From NCBI RefSeq assembly GCF_002368035.1, contig NZ_AP018222.1:1373630-1437629 (forward strand): DNA of 64,000 nucleotides, in the 5' to 3' direction. Shown here piece by piece: positions 44,364-53,736 of the stretch. Within the stretch, counting starts at the first letter, position 1. Each line of letters starts with the position of its first letter. Below the pieces are notes generated by a model. That model made no database searches. It saw only the letters and a program-made list of their open reading frames with translations, and was not told the origin of the DNA. The position numbers and the translations under genes are program-made. Source of the stretch: Nostoc linckia NIES-25 (lineage in GTDB: Bacteria > Cyanobacteriota > Cyanobacteriia > Cyanobacteriales > Nostocaceae).

Positions 44364-46181
44364 ATGGCATCTATTTTCGGCACCACAAATCCTGACAGTC
44401 TCACTGGAACTGTGGGAAATGACACTATAGTTGGTTGGGCCCTTGGTGGTAATGCCAATAGTACCTCTGGTAACGATACTTTAAATGGTGCAGCTGGTAA
44501 CGATTCCCTCGCAGGCGGGACGGGGAACGACAGTTTGATTGGTGGAGATGGCAATGACACACTTGATGGGGGTACAGGAAACGACACTCTCATAGGTGGT
44601 GCAGGTACTGACACCTTCAGAGGTAGCCAAGGTAGCGACAGCATTAATGGTGGAGATGGCATTGATACCGCAGACTACAGTCAACTAAATCAAACCATTA
44701 CCTTGTCAGGTGTCGGAACCATTCAAAAAGGAGCATTGGGACAAGATCAACTTTTTAAAGTAGAAAAAGTTATTGCTAATGCTAACGTTGCCAACAACAC
44801 CATAGATGCATCTGCATCTTTGGCTGGGGTATTTATTACCGTTAACCTCCAAACTCAAAGTTTGGCTGCTAATAACGTTCCTGGTTTGGGAACATTATCA
44901 TTTACTGCAATTAACTTTGATAACGTCATCGGCACAAACGCAAATGACACCATTGTTGGTGACAACCAAAACAACCAATTATCCGGTAATGGTGGCAACG
45001 ATAGTCTAAACGGTGGAAATGGCGATGACACACTCAATGGTGGTTTAGGTACTGACACATTGAATGGAGCAGCAGGCAATGACACTTACATCATTGACGG
45101 TGCTGTTGACACCATTATCGAGGCTGCTAATTCAGGCACAGATACCGTCCGGTCTTCTATTACCTACACACTCGCCGCCAATGTGGAGAATCTGAGGCAA
45201 ACGGGAACTAGCGCCATCAGCAGCACTGGCAACACTCTTAACAACTTTATCTTTGGTAATAGTGCTAACAACACTCTCAATGGTAGAGCAGGCAACGACA
45301 CTCTAGACGGTAATTTGGGCAATGACATCCTCAATGGTGAGGACGGCAATGATAGTCTACAAGGCGGGCCTGGTAATGACAGAATCAATGGAGGATCTGG
45401 AGACGACATCCTCAACGGTACTTTCCCTGGCAGTCTGCTTCCACCGGGATTAGGAGAAATTGATACTCTGACTGGTGGACTTGGGGTAGATAGATTTATC
45501 CTGGGAGACGCTTTGAATGTTTTCTACGACGATAACAACACTATCAATCCTGGTTTTGGTGACTTGGCTACTATTACTGACTTCGACTCGAACCTAGATC
45601 GAATTGAACTCAAAGGAGCCGTACAAGACTACCTGCTGCAATCTGTTGCAGGCAATACACGAATATTCTTAAACAAACCGGGAACAGAACCAGATGAAAT
45701 CTTAGGTATTGTGCAAGGAAGAACCAATCTCAGACTTGATAGTGACGACTTCCTTTTCTACGAGCAGGAAAATGCTGGAGAAGGTACAAACAATACACTA
45801 GCCAGCGCTGAAGGATTGGGTTCGTTATCATCAGGATCGAATGTTAATCTTTCGGCTCAGTTAGCAACAATTCAGCCAGGAAGTAATCCTGATTTTGACT
45901 TTTTTAAATTTTCTTTAGCAAATTCAGGAACTGTCACTATTGAAACGCTGACATCAGAAGACACAGTTCTCGGACTATTTAACAATGCTGGAACTTTAGT
46001 GGAAGTTAATAATGATGGCGGCCGAGAATTGCACTCATTCATCAGTACTTCATTAGGTGCGGGTACGTACTCCATTGCAGTAAGTAAATTTGATTTCTTT
46101 CCTGAAAATGGTGGAGTTTTCTCAGGAGGTGACGTATCTAATCCTGATTTTTCTTATACGCTACAAGTCAGTTTTGCTTAA
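44364..46181 (+). CDS. RTX (haemolysin-type Ca2+-binding) surface protein 1
   Basis: The 605-residue protein starts MASIFGTTNPDSLTGTVGND without a Sec signal. Glycine-rich nonapeptide RTX repeats (GGxGNDxLx) lie at about 30-105, 200-240 and 300-350, forming Ca2+-binding beta-rolls. Regions between them (FKVEKVIANANVANN, GTDTVRSSITYTLAANVENL) are typical of cyanobacterial RTX proteins. The C-terminal 130 residues (DFDFFKFSLANSGTVTIETL, LGAGTYSIAVSKFD) look like a PPC/pre-peptidase beta-sandwich. Export is probably by a type I system encoded elsewhere. It duplicates 47,229-48,578. The strong ribosome site TCAGGAGAAAT precedes the ATG. Confidence 0.92.
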   Translation: MASIFGTTNPDSLTGTVGNDTIVGWALGGNANSTSGNDTLNGAAGNDSLAGGTGNDSLIGGDGNDTLDGGTGNDTLIGGAGTDTFRGSQGSDSINGGDGIDTADYSQLNQTITLSGVGTIQKGALGQDQLFKVEKVIANANVANNTIDASASLAGVFITVNLQTQSLAANNVPGLGTLSFTAINFDNVIGTNANDTIVGDNQNNQLSGNGGNDSLNGGNGDDTLNGGLGTDTLNGAAGNDTYIIDGAVDTIIEAANSGTDTVRSSITYTLAANVENLRQTGTSAISSTGNTLNNFIFGNSANNTLNGRAGNDTLDGNLGNDILNGEDGNDSLQGGPGNDRINGGSGDDILNGTFPGSLLPPGLGEIDTLTGGLGVDRFILGDALNVFYDDNNTINPGFGDLATITDFDSNLDRIELKGAVQDYLLQSVAGNTRIFLNKPGTEPDEILGIVQGRTNLRLDSDDFLFYEQENAGEGTNNTLASAEGLGSLSSGSNVNLSAQLATIQPGSNPDFDFFKFSLANSGTVTIETLTSEDTVLGLFNNAGTLVEVNNDGGRELHSFISTSLGAGTYSIAVSKFDFFPENGGVFSGGDVSNPDFSYTLQVSFA

Positions 46182-46218
46182 GGGCTTTGTTAACTTGAGA
46201 AACTCTGACATCTAAACT

Positions 46219-46251
46219 AAACATCACTAAATCAATGATTTGGTGATGTTT
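46219..46251 (+). terminator. hairpin after RTX gene 1
   Basis: AAACATCACTAAA and TTTGGTGATGTTT form a 13-bp stem (one G-U pair) with a 7-nt loop, 38 nt after the stop. The T-tract is short (TTTCACTC). Confidence 0.65.
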
Positions 46252-46930
46252 CACTCTTGATTCACCAGCCACTAATACTGCAAATAGCCAACTGAATGCT
46301 GCGTCGATAAAATTTATGTAAAGTTTAACTTATATTAAGCACCAAACTTTTCTTGTTCGATATATCAATTTAACTTATCCAATTTTCAAAAGATTGCTTT
46401 AATCTAAAAGTATTTTTTGTAGCGAAAAATAATATTTTTTTTACAAAATATCTGATATTGATACGTAACTTAACCAAGATGATGCTTTTGAGGAAAAGCG
46501 ATCGCAAGTTTTACTAAAAAAATTAGTTTTTTTGAAAAAAAGCTTCATTAAGATTTACATTTTTGGGCAAGCTATTATAAATGGCATAGATTGGCATTTT
46601 GAAGATTTGTTAAAGCATTGCATGTATACTTTGACTCATGATAATTAATAATTATGGCGATGATAAAAATTTACCAAAATAACCAAGATAAATAAATTTT
46701 TTGCCAATTACTTACCATTTGCGTAATCGGTTAAGGCAGTTAAAAGAAATAAATTATCCAATATTTTTGTAGGGCGATCGCCTCGTTTGCCTCTAACCAG
46801 AGGAATGGCTTTTAACCCAGCTACAATCAGCGCTTGGATATTTTTATTTGTATTTTCCAAAATAGGATTACGCAAATGGCAAGTAATCTATATCTAACTG
46901 AGAAAGAGTTATTTGGCTAATGTCAAAGTT

Positions 46931-47195
46931 AAAGAATGTTTGAAAAGTATCAATAATTTTGTTTTTCCCACTCCCTACTCCTAAAAGCGAGAAACGGAGT
47001 ATTCAAAATGACTTTTCAAAGAACTCTTAGAGGTTGTTTGAAAAGTCCTCTCCTTGGTAGGAAAACATTTCAGATCCCCCTAAATCCCCCTTAAAAAGGG
47101 GGACTTTGATTCCGGTTCCCCCCTTAAAAAGGGGGGCTAGGGGGGATCTCCAAGTGCCTAAAATCACAACCAAATACTTTTCAAACAACTCTTAG
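46931..47195. mobile_element. tandem MITE-like elements C and B before RTX gene 2
   Basis: Element C runs from AAAGAATGTTTGAAAAGT (46,931-46,948) to ACTTTTCAAAGAACTCTTAG (47,011-47,030). Element B runs from CTTAGAGGTTGTTTGAAAAGT (47,026-47,046) to ACTTTTCAAACAACTCTTAG (47,176-47,195). They share the CTTAG junction. Element B contains AAGTGCCTAAAATCAC (inverted relative to element A) and hairpins such as CCCCCTTAAAAAGGGGG. No coding capacity. Confidence 0.72.
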
Positions 47196-47228
47196 GCATT
47201 AGTTAAAAATTCAGGAGAAATAATAAAT

Positions 47229-48578
47229 ATGGCAGTTATTTTCGGCACGACAGGTTCTGATATCAGAAACGGAACATCGGGAAATGACACGATATATGGT
47301 TGGGCTAATGGCGGTAATGCCAGTAGTACATCCGGTAACGATACCTTAAATGGTGGGGCTGGTAACGATAATCTGTTTGGTGGGACGGGAAACGACAGTC
47401 TAATCGGTGGAGATGGCAACGACACTCTTGATGGTGGTATCGGTACTGACACTTTAAACGGAGGATTAGGTAACGACACTTATATAATTGACAGCGTTAC
47501 CGATATTATTACTGAAGCTGCTAATTCAGGCACAGATAGCGTCAGGTCTTCTATCAGCTACACATTACTAGCGAATCTGGAGAATCTGACGCTGACAGGA
47601 ACTAGCGCCATAAATGGCACAGGTAACACTCTTAACAACTTCCTTTTTGGTAATAGTGCTAACAACACTCTCAATGGTAGAGCAGGCAATGACACCCTAG
47701 ACGGCAATTTGGGCAATGACATCCTTAATGGTGAGGATGGTAATGATAGCCTACAGGGCGGGCCTGGTAATGACAGAATCAATGGAGGGTCTGGAAACGA
47801 TGTCTTGATTGGTGTTTTCCCTGGTAATCTGCTTTCAGCAGGAACGGGAGAGATTGATACTCTGACTGGTGGGACTGGGGTAGATAGATTTGTTCTTGGA
47901 AACGCTACAAATGTTTTCTACGACGATAACAACACTAGCAACGCAGGTTTTGGAGATTTAGCCACTATTACTGACTTCAACTCTAGTGAAGATCGAATTG
48001 AACTCAAAGGATCTGTACAGAACTATCGGCTGCAAGTTGTTGCAGGGAACACACAAATATTCTTAGACAAACCGGGAACAGAACTAGATGAGATCGTAGG
48101 TATTGTACAGGGAAGAACCAATCTCAGACTTGATAGTGACGACTTCCTTTTCTATGAGCGAGAAAATGCTGGACAAGGTACAAACAATACACTATCCAGC
48201 GCAGAAGGATTAGGTTCTTTATCATCAGGCTCAGATGTGAATATTTCAGGCGAGTTAGTATCAGTTCAACCTGGAGATAATCCTGATTTTGACTTCTTTA
48301 AATTTTCCATAGCAAATTCAGCAGCTGTAACTATCAAAACAGTGACACTGGATGATACGATTCTCGGTCTGTTTAACAATGCTGGGACTTTGCTGCAATT
48401 TAATGATGATAGTGGGAATGAATCAGATTTTGGGTCATTAATTACCGCTTCGCTAGGTGCGGGGACATACTCTATTTCAGTGAGCAAATATGCTTTATTG
48501 CCTCAAAATGGTGGAACTTTCTCTGGCGAAAGCGACACCCTCTCCGTTCCTTATACCTTAGAAGTTAGTTTGGCATAG
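47229..48578 (+). CDS. RTX (haemolysin-type Ca2+-binding) surface protein 2
   Basis: This is a 449-residue paralogue of the 44,364 gene: same start (MAVIFGTTGSDIRNGTSGND), RTX repeats at about 30-85 and 145-195, and the same C-terminal sandwich (DFDFFKFSIANSAAVTIKTV, LGAGTYSISVSKYA). It lacks about 155 residues present in protein 1 after the first repeat block. DNA identity is especially high around 47,650-47,790 versus 45,255-45,395, suggesting recent duplication or gene conversion. It is probably exported through an unlinked type I system. It is followed by the PQQ-type dehydrogenase gene after 80 bp. Confidence 0.92.
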   Translation: MAVIFGTTGSDIRNGTSGNDTIYGWANGGNASSTSGNDTLNGGAGNDNLFGGTGNDSLIGGDGNDTLDGGIGTDTLNGGLGNDTYIIDSVTDIITEAANSGTDSVRSSISYTLLANLENLTLTGTSAINGTGNTLNNFLFGNSANNTLNGRAGNDTLDGNLGNDILNGEDGNDSLQGGPGNDRINGGSGNDVLIGVFPGNLLSAGTGEIDTLTGGTGVDRFVLGNATNVFYDDNNTSNAGFGDLATITDFNSSEDRIELKGSVQNYRLQVVAGNTQIFLDKPGTELDEIVGIVQGRTNLRLDSDDFLFYERENAGQGTNNTLSSAEGLGSLSSGSDVNISGELVSVQPGDNPDFDFFKFSIANSAAVTIKTVTLDDTILGLFNNAGTLLQFNDDSGNESDFGSLITASLGAGTYSISVSKYALLPQNGGTFSGESDTLSVPYTLEVSLA

Positions 48579-48658
48579 GGACGAATAATAGTATTTAGGA
48601 TTTTGTTAATTTAGAAGATTTCGAGAAAAATCATCTGACTTGATTTATGGAGAAAATA

Positions 48659-50107
48659 ATGAGTAGTATTAAATTATCTGAGCCAGATAAACGCAAATTT
48701 AGCTATAAATTTGCTCTCAAAAGCTGCTTTTATTGGTCAAAAACGCTTTTATTAACAATAGTTCTATTAAATTATGGAACTACTGTAGTTCATGCTGCAC
48801 CTGAAGCCCTCCGTTCTGATATTAAAATTCGGAATATTCTAAATACTCAATCGATTTCTCCTTCTGTTCGGATTGTAAAAGATCCGCGAAATAATACGCT
48901 CTATTATCTCAAACGTAATGGTGAAATTTATCGAGTTAATTTAGCTTCATCTACTACTACACTGGTCTACAACTTTAATAACCATAAGGTCAGTGAAACT
49001 CAAGGTATGGCCATTGGCCCTAACGGTACTATTTATTTAGTTGGTAATGGAAACGTTGCAAACGATCAGACCAAAGCAGTTATTGTTAAAGGTGTAATTA
49101 ATCCAAGTACAGGACAGCGAATTTGGTCTGTTTTGGCTAAAAGTGCAGCGTATCCTAAAAGCAAAACAGCCTATGACCATCGTTTCAACGGCGTAGTTGT
49201 TAGCCTAGATGGTAATTATATTTATATAAATAGCGGTTCTCGTACAGATCATGGTGAAGTTCAAACTGCTGGCGGGTTATATCCCAATACTCGCGAAGTA
49301 GGATTAACAGCCTGTATAATTCGTCTTCCTACTAATGGACAAAATTTATTTCTTGCAAACAATCGAGCAACTTTAAAGAGCGCTGGCTATATTTTTGCAG
49401 AAGGAATACGCAATACTTTTGATATGGCTTTCGCGCCTAATGGAGATTTATTTGGCACAGAAAATGGGCCAGATAGGGATATGTCAGAAGAATTAAATTG
49501 GCTGCGTCAGGGTTTTCATTACGGCTTTCCCTGGCGTATTGGCGGGACAGATAATCCACAACAATACCCAAATTATAATCCTGCCAATGACCGTTTATTA
49601 AATCCCAAATTTGGCGCAGTTATAAAAGGCTATTATTATAACGATCCGACCTTTCCGCCTAAGCCTAATATCACCTTGACTGAACCAATTCCTAATGTTG
49701 GGCCGGATGCAGATAGTTACCGCGATCCTCAAAATGGCCAAATCAAAGATGCTAGCTTTCTTGGACAAAGTGTGAGTACTTTTACAACACACCGTTCTCC
49801 TTTAGGTTTAGTTTTTGACACCCAAGGAGCAATGAGTCCAGAATTCAACAGAGATGGATTTGTATTGGGTTGGACTCCAGGCGATGCCACTGGCGAAACA
49901 GTAGCAGGCCCTTTTAAAGACCCCAGCCAAGATCTGTTGCATTTAAACTTGACTAAAGTAGGAACTACCAATTATAAACTTGAAGCTACACGCATTGTTC
50001 AAGGTTTCAGCAATCCTATTGATACTGAAATTATCGGCAATAAAATTTATGTTTTGGAATACGGTGGAAATCAAGGAATTTGGGAAGTTACTATACCTAG
50101 TAAGTGA
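48659..50107 (+). CDS. exported PQQ-dependent sugar dehydrogenase (GSDH family)
   Basis: The soluble six-bladed beta-propeller class (glucose/sorbosone dehydrogenase, Hhip-like). After an exported N-terminus (hydrophobic segment ending VVHAAPEAL) the protein shows blade motifs KDPRNNTLYYLKRNGEIYRV, RFNGVVVSLDGNYIYINSGS, EGIRNTFDMAFAPNGDLFGT-like and ENGPDRDMSEELNWL, which carry PQQ- and Ca2+-site features. ATG 48,659 is preferred to 48,647 because GGAG (48,649-48,652) is correctly spaced for it. The electron acceptor and sugar are unknown. It may oxidise surface sugars near the RTX proteins. Confidence 0.88.
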   Translation: MSSIKLSEPDKRKFSYKFALKSCFYWSKTLLLTIVLLNYGTTVVHAAPEALRSDIKIRNILNTQSISPSVRIVKDPRNNTLYYLKRNGEIYRVNLASSTTTLVYNFNNHKVSETQGMAIGPNGTIYLVGNGNVANDQTKAVIVKGVINPSTGQRIWSVLAKSAAYPKSKTAYDHRFNGVVVSLDGNYIYINSGSRTDHGEVQTAGGLYPNTREVGLTACIIRLPTNGQNLFLANNRATLKSAGYIFAEGIRNTFDMAFAPNGDLFGTENGPDRDMSEELNWLRQGFHYGFPWRIGGTDNPQQYPNYNPANDRLLNPKFGAVIKGYYYNDPTFPPKPNITLTEPIPNVGPDADSYRDPQNGQIKDASFLGQSVSTFTTHRSPLGLVFDTQGAMSPEFNRDGFVLGWTPGDATGETVAGPFKDPSQDLLHLNLTKVGTTNYKLEATRIVQGFSNPIDTEIIGNKIYVLEYGGNQGIWEVTIPSK

Positions 50108-50189
50108 GAAAATTTTGAGGTTCTGAATCTTGAATTATGGCTCGTAATATCATTTCACTAAAACTCTGAGACATAGAGATTTTGTGCAA

Positions 50190-50210
50190 GGGCACGGCAT
50201 TGCCGTGCCC
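50190..50210. terminator. hairpin between convergent dehydrogenase and locus II
   Basis: GGGCACGGC and GCCGTGCCC (9 bp, perfect) flank a 3-nt loop in the 128-bp gap where transcription from both sides meets. No T-run; GC-rich palindromes of this type are also dispersed repeats. Confidence 0.55.
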
Positions 50211-50235
50211 CTACCAATATGTATACTTATTAAAA

Positions 50236-51390
50236 TTACAATATATGAGTTCTAGTATTTTTTTGAGCCAAAATATTGTCATATAGTGCTTCGTATTCAG
50301 CCACAATGGAGTCTAAAGAAAAGCATTCTATGACTCTTGCGCGTGCAGCTTTTCCTAACATTTCTCTGCCCTCTTTTCCTATATCGATTAATGCTTGCCA
50401 AGCATTGGCTAATGCTTCTGGATTCTTTGGGGGGATGACTTTTCCAGTATCGCCGACAATCCAGCCTGAGTCTCCCACATCTGTGACTACACAAGGAACA
50501 CCACAAGACATAGCTTCGCCAATTACGTTGGGAAATCCTTCTCCAGATGAAGAGGAAGAGGCGATATCTAAAGCAGCAGTTAAACGCGGCACATCATGAC
50601 GTTCACCTAATAGATATATGTGCTTGACAAGCCCTAATTCATGGATTAGTTCGGATAAAATTTGATTTTCCCAATCAACTTGATTGCCAACAAGAACAAA
50701 TTGGACGTTGGAATAAGTTTTGAGTAGTAATGCCGCAGCTTGAAGAAAATTAAAATGGTCTTTTATGGGATGATAACGACCAATTAAGCCAATCAATAAG
50801 GCATTTTCAGGGGTATTTAATTCTGAACGGACACTGAGACGAGCTTGTGTTGACGGTGTAAATTTTTCAGTTTCAAAACCGTTGGGAATTACACAGGTTT
50901 TCTCAAGACAATACCCAATTTTTTCATGTTGTTTAGAACTATTCTGAGAGTTATAAATAATTTTTGTCGGCAAGTGAGAAAATCTGGCGCATAGTTTAAT
51001 AATAATAGTTGTTCTCGGCTTTTCTAATTCTAAAGAATCAAGTGAATGGCGTACATTCCAGAAAACAGGTATTTGTCTAAATATAAAAAGCCTAAGAAAC
51101 TGTGCAGCCAAGTTTCCATGATACATCCAACCTTGAATTAAGTCAGGTTTGAGTTGGCTTACTATGTGAATTATTGGCCCAATATTAGTTAGTTTAAGCC
51201 CTCCTGATTTTATACCGATGGTGTAAACAGGAATGCCTAAATTTGCAATGCGATCGCCCCATGTTCCACGATCCATTAAAGAAACAACAACCGGACTAAA
51301 ACGTTGTCTATCCATTCTGGAAAGAAGTTTATAAAGCATCACTTCAGCACCACCAGTGGAGAGTCCGGTAATGATATAAATAATTTTCAT
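50236..51390 (-). CDS. GT4-family glycosyltransferase, last gene of locus II
   Basis: The 384-residue GT-B enzyme has MKIIYIITGLSTGGAEVMLY (acceptor-side glycine loop), GWMYHGNLAAQFLRL, LIGLIGRYHPIKDHFNFLQA, and the E-x7-E motif GEGFPNVIGEAMSCGVPCVV. It is closely related to the 52,579 gene, which has an equivalent TEGFSNVIGEAMACGIPCVV segment and PPKNPEAL, so these two arose by duplication within the locus. It overlaps the Wzy-like gene by 4 bp. The C-terminus (ILAQKNTRTHIL) looks normal. Confidence 0.93.
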   Translation of the reverse strand: MKIIYIITGLSTGGAEVMLYKLLSRMDRQRFSPVVVSLMDRGTWGDRIANLGIPVYTIGIKSGGLKLTNIGPIIHIVSQLKPDLIQGWMYHGNLAAQFLRLFIFRQIPVFWNVRHSLDSLELEKPRTTIIIKLCARFSHLPTKIIYNSQNSSKQHEKIGYCLEKTCVIPNGFETEKFTPSTQARLSVRSELNTPENALLIGLIGRYHPIKDHFNFLQAAALLLKTYSNVQFVLVGNQVDWENQILSELIHELGLVKHIYLLGERHDVPRLTAALDIASSSSSGEGFPNVIGEAMSCGVPCVVTDVGDSGWIVGDTGKVIPPKNPEALANAWQALIDIGKEGREMLGKAARARVIECFSLDSIVAEYEALYDNILAQKNTRTHIL

Positions 51391-52607
51391 AATTGATATC
51401 CTAATTTTAACTTTTGCTCTAATCGACTTGCTCCAGTCATAGCAGCCATGAATGGAAACGTAATGAGGATATAACGTTCTTCTAAAACGTTATGGCTAAA
51501 TAGTCCCCACAGAAGAATAAAAACAGCAAAAGCCAAGCTAATATATTTAGTTTCTCCACGAGCGTTCTGTGTCACTGCATATACTAATATAGGTAGAATT
51601 AAAGCACCAATAATTCCATGATCTGCCATATAATATAAGTAAATATTGTGCGTAGATATTTCCAGATTCCAAATTAAAGTTGAGCCAATTCCATTGCCAA
51701 AAAATGGATGTTTCATAAACATCTGCCAAGCCAATTGAGCTACTTCTAAACGCGAATCTGCGGAATTTTCTGAATCAGAAGTTGAGATATTTTGAAACCA
51801 TGCAATTCTTTCTAATGAGTTGGCATTCAAATCAAAATTTTGCAATAATTCTTCCCACCATTGTGAGCCTAAAGCGATAATAAAAATTCCTATACCAAAA
51901 ATCCAATAAAGTAATTTATTGAAATGAAGTACGCGGGTAATGGTAAAAATAATAACTGTAACTAACCAGCCAAGAATAGCACCCCGTGAAAATGTCAAGA
52001 AAACTCCAATACCGACAAGATAGACGAAAGGTAAACGATATATTGGCTGTAATATACTAACGCTAAAAATCATCCCAAGTATCAATGCACAGCCATTGCT
52101 GTTCGGGTTCAAGTAAAATCCAGTCACCCGGCCGCCATTACCTAATGCATTAAAAGCAGCAGGGTTAAAAAACTCATAAATGCTGTTAAATACAGTAACT
52201 AATACTGCTAAAAATATCGCCCACCTAGCCAAGTAATGAATTTTTTGATTTCCAGAAAAGATTAAAGTCATTGCAATGATAAAAATCAATGCTAAAAGCC
52301 GTTTTCTTAATTCTTCAAAAGCAAGTTCTCCAGACGAGGGAAATAGTACAAACCACAGTAATGAGACAAAAATGAAACCAAAACACCAAAGAATTACAGA
52401 TATTGGAATGTACTTGGATCGTGAAAAGGCTAAGGGAATAGAAGCTACAGCAAAACCTAAAATCCAAAATAAAGGAGGTTGAGAAACAATACCTGATGTA
52501 TATAAATATGAATTAATATCTGTAAAAAATGTCAAAATAGCAGCTACGGCTAGGGCACATTGATAATAAAAGAGAAAATCAAAATTTGTATTTAGTGATT
52601 GATTCAT
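51387..52607 (-). CDS. Wzy/O-antigen ligase-like polymerase
   Basis: The membrane protein of about 406 residues has some ten helices and a long periplasmic loop near 260-320 (QNFDLNANSLERIAWFQNI, GNGIGSTLIWNLEISTHNIY), with the GxG and H-N pattern of Wzy_C/O-antigen ligase proteins. It would polymerise lipid-linked repeat units in the periplasm. Met8 (52,607) is preferred to the upstream ATG at 52,628 because it shortens the overlap with the preceding GT gene; the residual 29-bp overlap is tolerated. It lies between two GT4 genes. Confidence 0.85.
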   Translation of the reverse strand: MNQSLNTNFDFLFYYQCALAVAAILTFFTDINSYLYTSGIVSQPPLFWILGFAVASIPLAFSRSKYIPISVILWCFGFIFVSLLWFVLFPSSGELAFEELRKRLLALIFIIAMTLIFSGNQKIHYLARWAIFLAVLVTVFNSIYEFFNPAAFNALGNGGRVTGFYLNPNSNGCALILGMIFSVSILQPIYRLPFVYLVGIGVFLTFSRGAILGWLVTVIIFTITRVLHFNKLLYWIFGIGIFIIALGSQWWEELLQNFDLNANSLERIAWFQNISTSDSENSADSRLEVAQLAWQMFMKHPFFGNGIGSTLIWNLEISTHNIYLYYMADHGIIGALILPILVYAVTQNARGETKYISLAFAVFILLWGLFSHNVLEERYILITFPFMAAMTGASRLEQKLKLGYQL

Positions 52608-53736
52608 GACATAATCCAAGTAAAGCAACTTCGGTTTTCAAGACTAATTCAGCTACTGAAAAATGGTCAATTATTCGCTGTCTAATTTCAGTGCGATCGC
52701 AACCATCAATACTCAATTTTTCTATTAATTTCTCCATCGCACCTTTCAAAGCTTCTGGGTTTTTAGGAGGTACTACTACATCTGGATTACCAACAATCAA
52801 AGCTGAATCGCCTACATCTGTCACTACACAGGGAATACCGCAGGCCATTGCTTCTCCAATTACATTGGAAAATCCTTCCGTATAAGATGAAGAAACAATA
52901 ATATCTAAGGCGTTATAGATTGCACGCATATCTGCACGCGCTTTTTCCCAGATAACTTTTTCAGAAATGCCTAGTTGATAAGCTAGTCGATCCAACTCCC
53001 GTGCATAGTTTTCTGAACCACTACCTATGCAAACAAAATGCACATTCTGGCTATCTTTACACAGTAATGCTGCTGCTTTCAAAAATGTCGGATGATCTTT
53101 TCTTAAATCTAAGCGTCCCACTAAACCAATTAAAATTGTAGTGTGGGGAATTCCCCAGTGCGATCGCACTTTTGTCCTAGCTTCTAAATCAGGCTGAAAA
53201 AGTTCGATATCAATACCATTAGAAATTACCCTCATCTTCTTAGCGGGGAATCCATGATTGAGATAGTATGTTTTTCCAGCATAAGAATTGACCACTATCA
53301 AGTCAGCAAATTTAGCTAAAATACACTCTAACTGAAAGATTAAACGCCCTAACCAATCATAAAAATTAGAATCACTATTAGAATTACGTAATCCCCAAAC
53401 TATTTGGGTTGAGGGGAAAAACGGTTTTAAAAAAATCGTCAGTAAATTTGGCGTTCCACCATATCCATGCAAGACATCGGGATGTATGCGCTGGAGATGC
53501 TGCACAAGACGCCAAAAGAAGCTAAATAAATGCCATCTTCCTTGTTTTTCTAAATAAATTATTGGGATGCCATTATCTTTTAAATCTTTATCTAAAGATA
53601 ACGAGCCACCAGCATAAAAAGATAAAACAGTGACATCAAAACATTGTTTATCTAAAGCATTTGCAAGTGTGACTAATTGCCTTTCTGCTCCTCCATAATT
53701 CAAATCACGAATCAGGAATACAATTTTTTTCTTCAT
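52579..53736 (-). CDS. GT4-family glycosyltransferase
   Basis: This 385-residue protein has MKKKIVFLIRDLNYGGAERQ, LHGYGGTPNLLTIFL, LIGLVGRLDLRKDHPTFLKA and E-x7-E (TEGFSNVIGEAM). It is a paralogue of the 50,236 gene (shared VVTDVGDS and PPKNPEAL segments). It starts exactly where the PaaK-like gene ends, so the two are translationally coupled. Substrates cannot be predicted. Confidence 0.93.
   Translation of the reverse strand: MKKKIVFLIRDLNYGGAERQLVTLANALDKQCFDVTVLSFYAGGSLSLDKDLKDNGIPIIYLEKQGRWHLFSFFWRLVQHLQRIHPDVLHGYGGTPNLLTIFLKPFFPSTQIVWGLRNSNSDSNFYDWLGRLIFQLECILAKFADLIVVNSYAGKTYYLNHGFPAKKMRVISNGIDIELFQPDLEARTKVRSHWGIPHTTILIGLVGRLDLRKDHPTFLKAAALLCKDSQNVHFVCIGSGSENYARELDRLAYQLGISEKVIWEKARADMRAIYNALDIIVSSSYTEGFSNVIGEAMACGIPCVVTDVGDSALIVGNPDVVVPPKNPEALKGAMEKLIEKLSIDGCDRTEIRQRIIDHFSVAELVLKTEVALLGLCHESITKYKF

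Larger units (their letters stand above)
46182..47228. promoter_or_regulatory. 1-kb non-coding region between the RTX genes
   Basis: A terminator-like hairpin lies at its left end (46,219-46,251). A middle part echoes the upstream region of RTX gene 1 (TACGCAAATGGCAAG, AAATTATCCAATATTTTTGTAG). The right end holds tandem MITE-type elements (46,931-47,195), which here lie between the shared upstream motif and the start codon. No gene is seen. Confidence 0.6.

Noticed and set aside
45000..45420. Regularly spaced repeats that could suggest a CRISPR or minisatellite
   Set aside because: Period and codon phase match RTX nonapeptides in an open reading frame; there are no constant repeats with unique spacers.
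44342..48487. Several proline/serine-rich minus-strand frames across the RTX genes
   Set aside because: They are the mirror reading of glycine/aspartate RTX repeats and appear wherever such repeats occur.
44364..50107. RTX genes as part of a type I secretion operon
   Set aside because: No HlyB, HlyD or TolC-like gene is present nearby; the exporter must be elsewhere.
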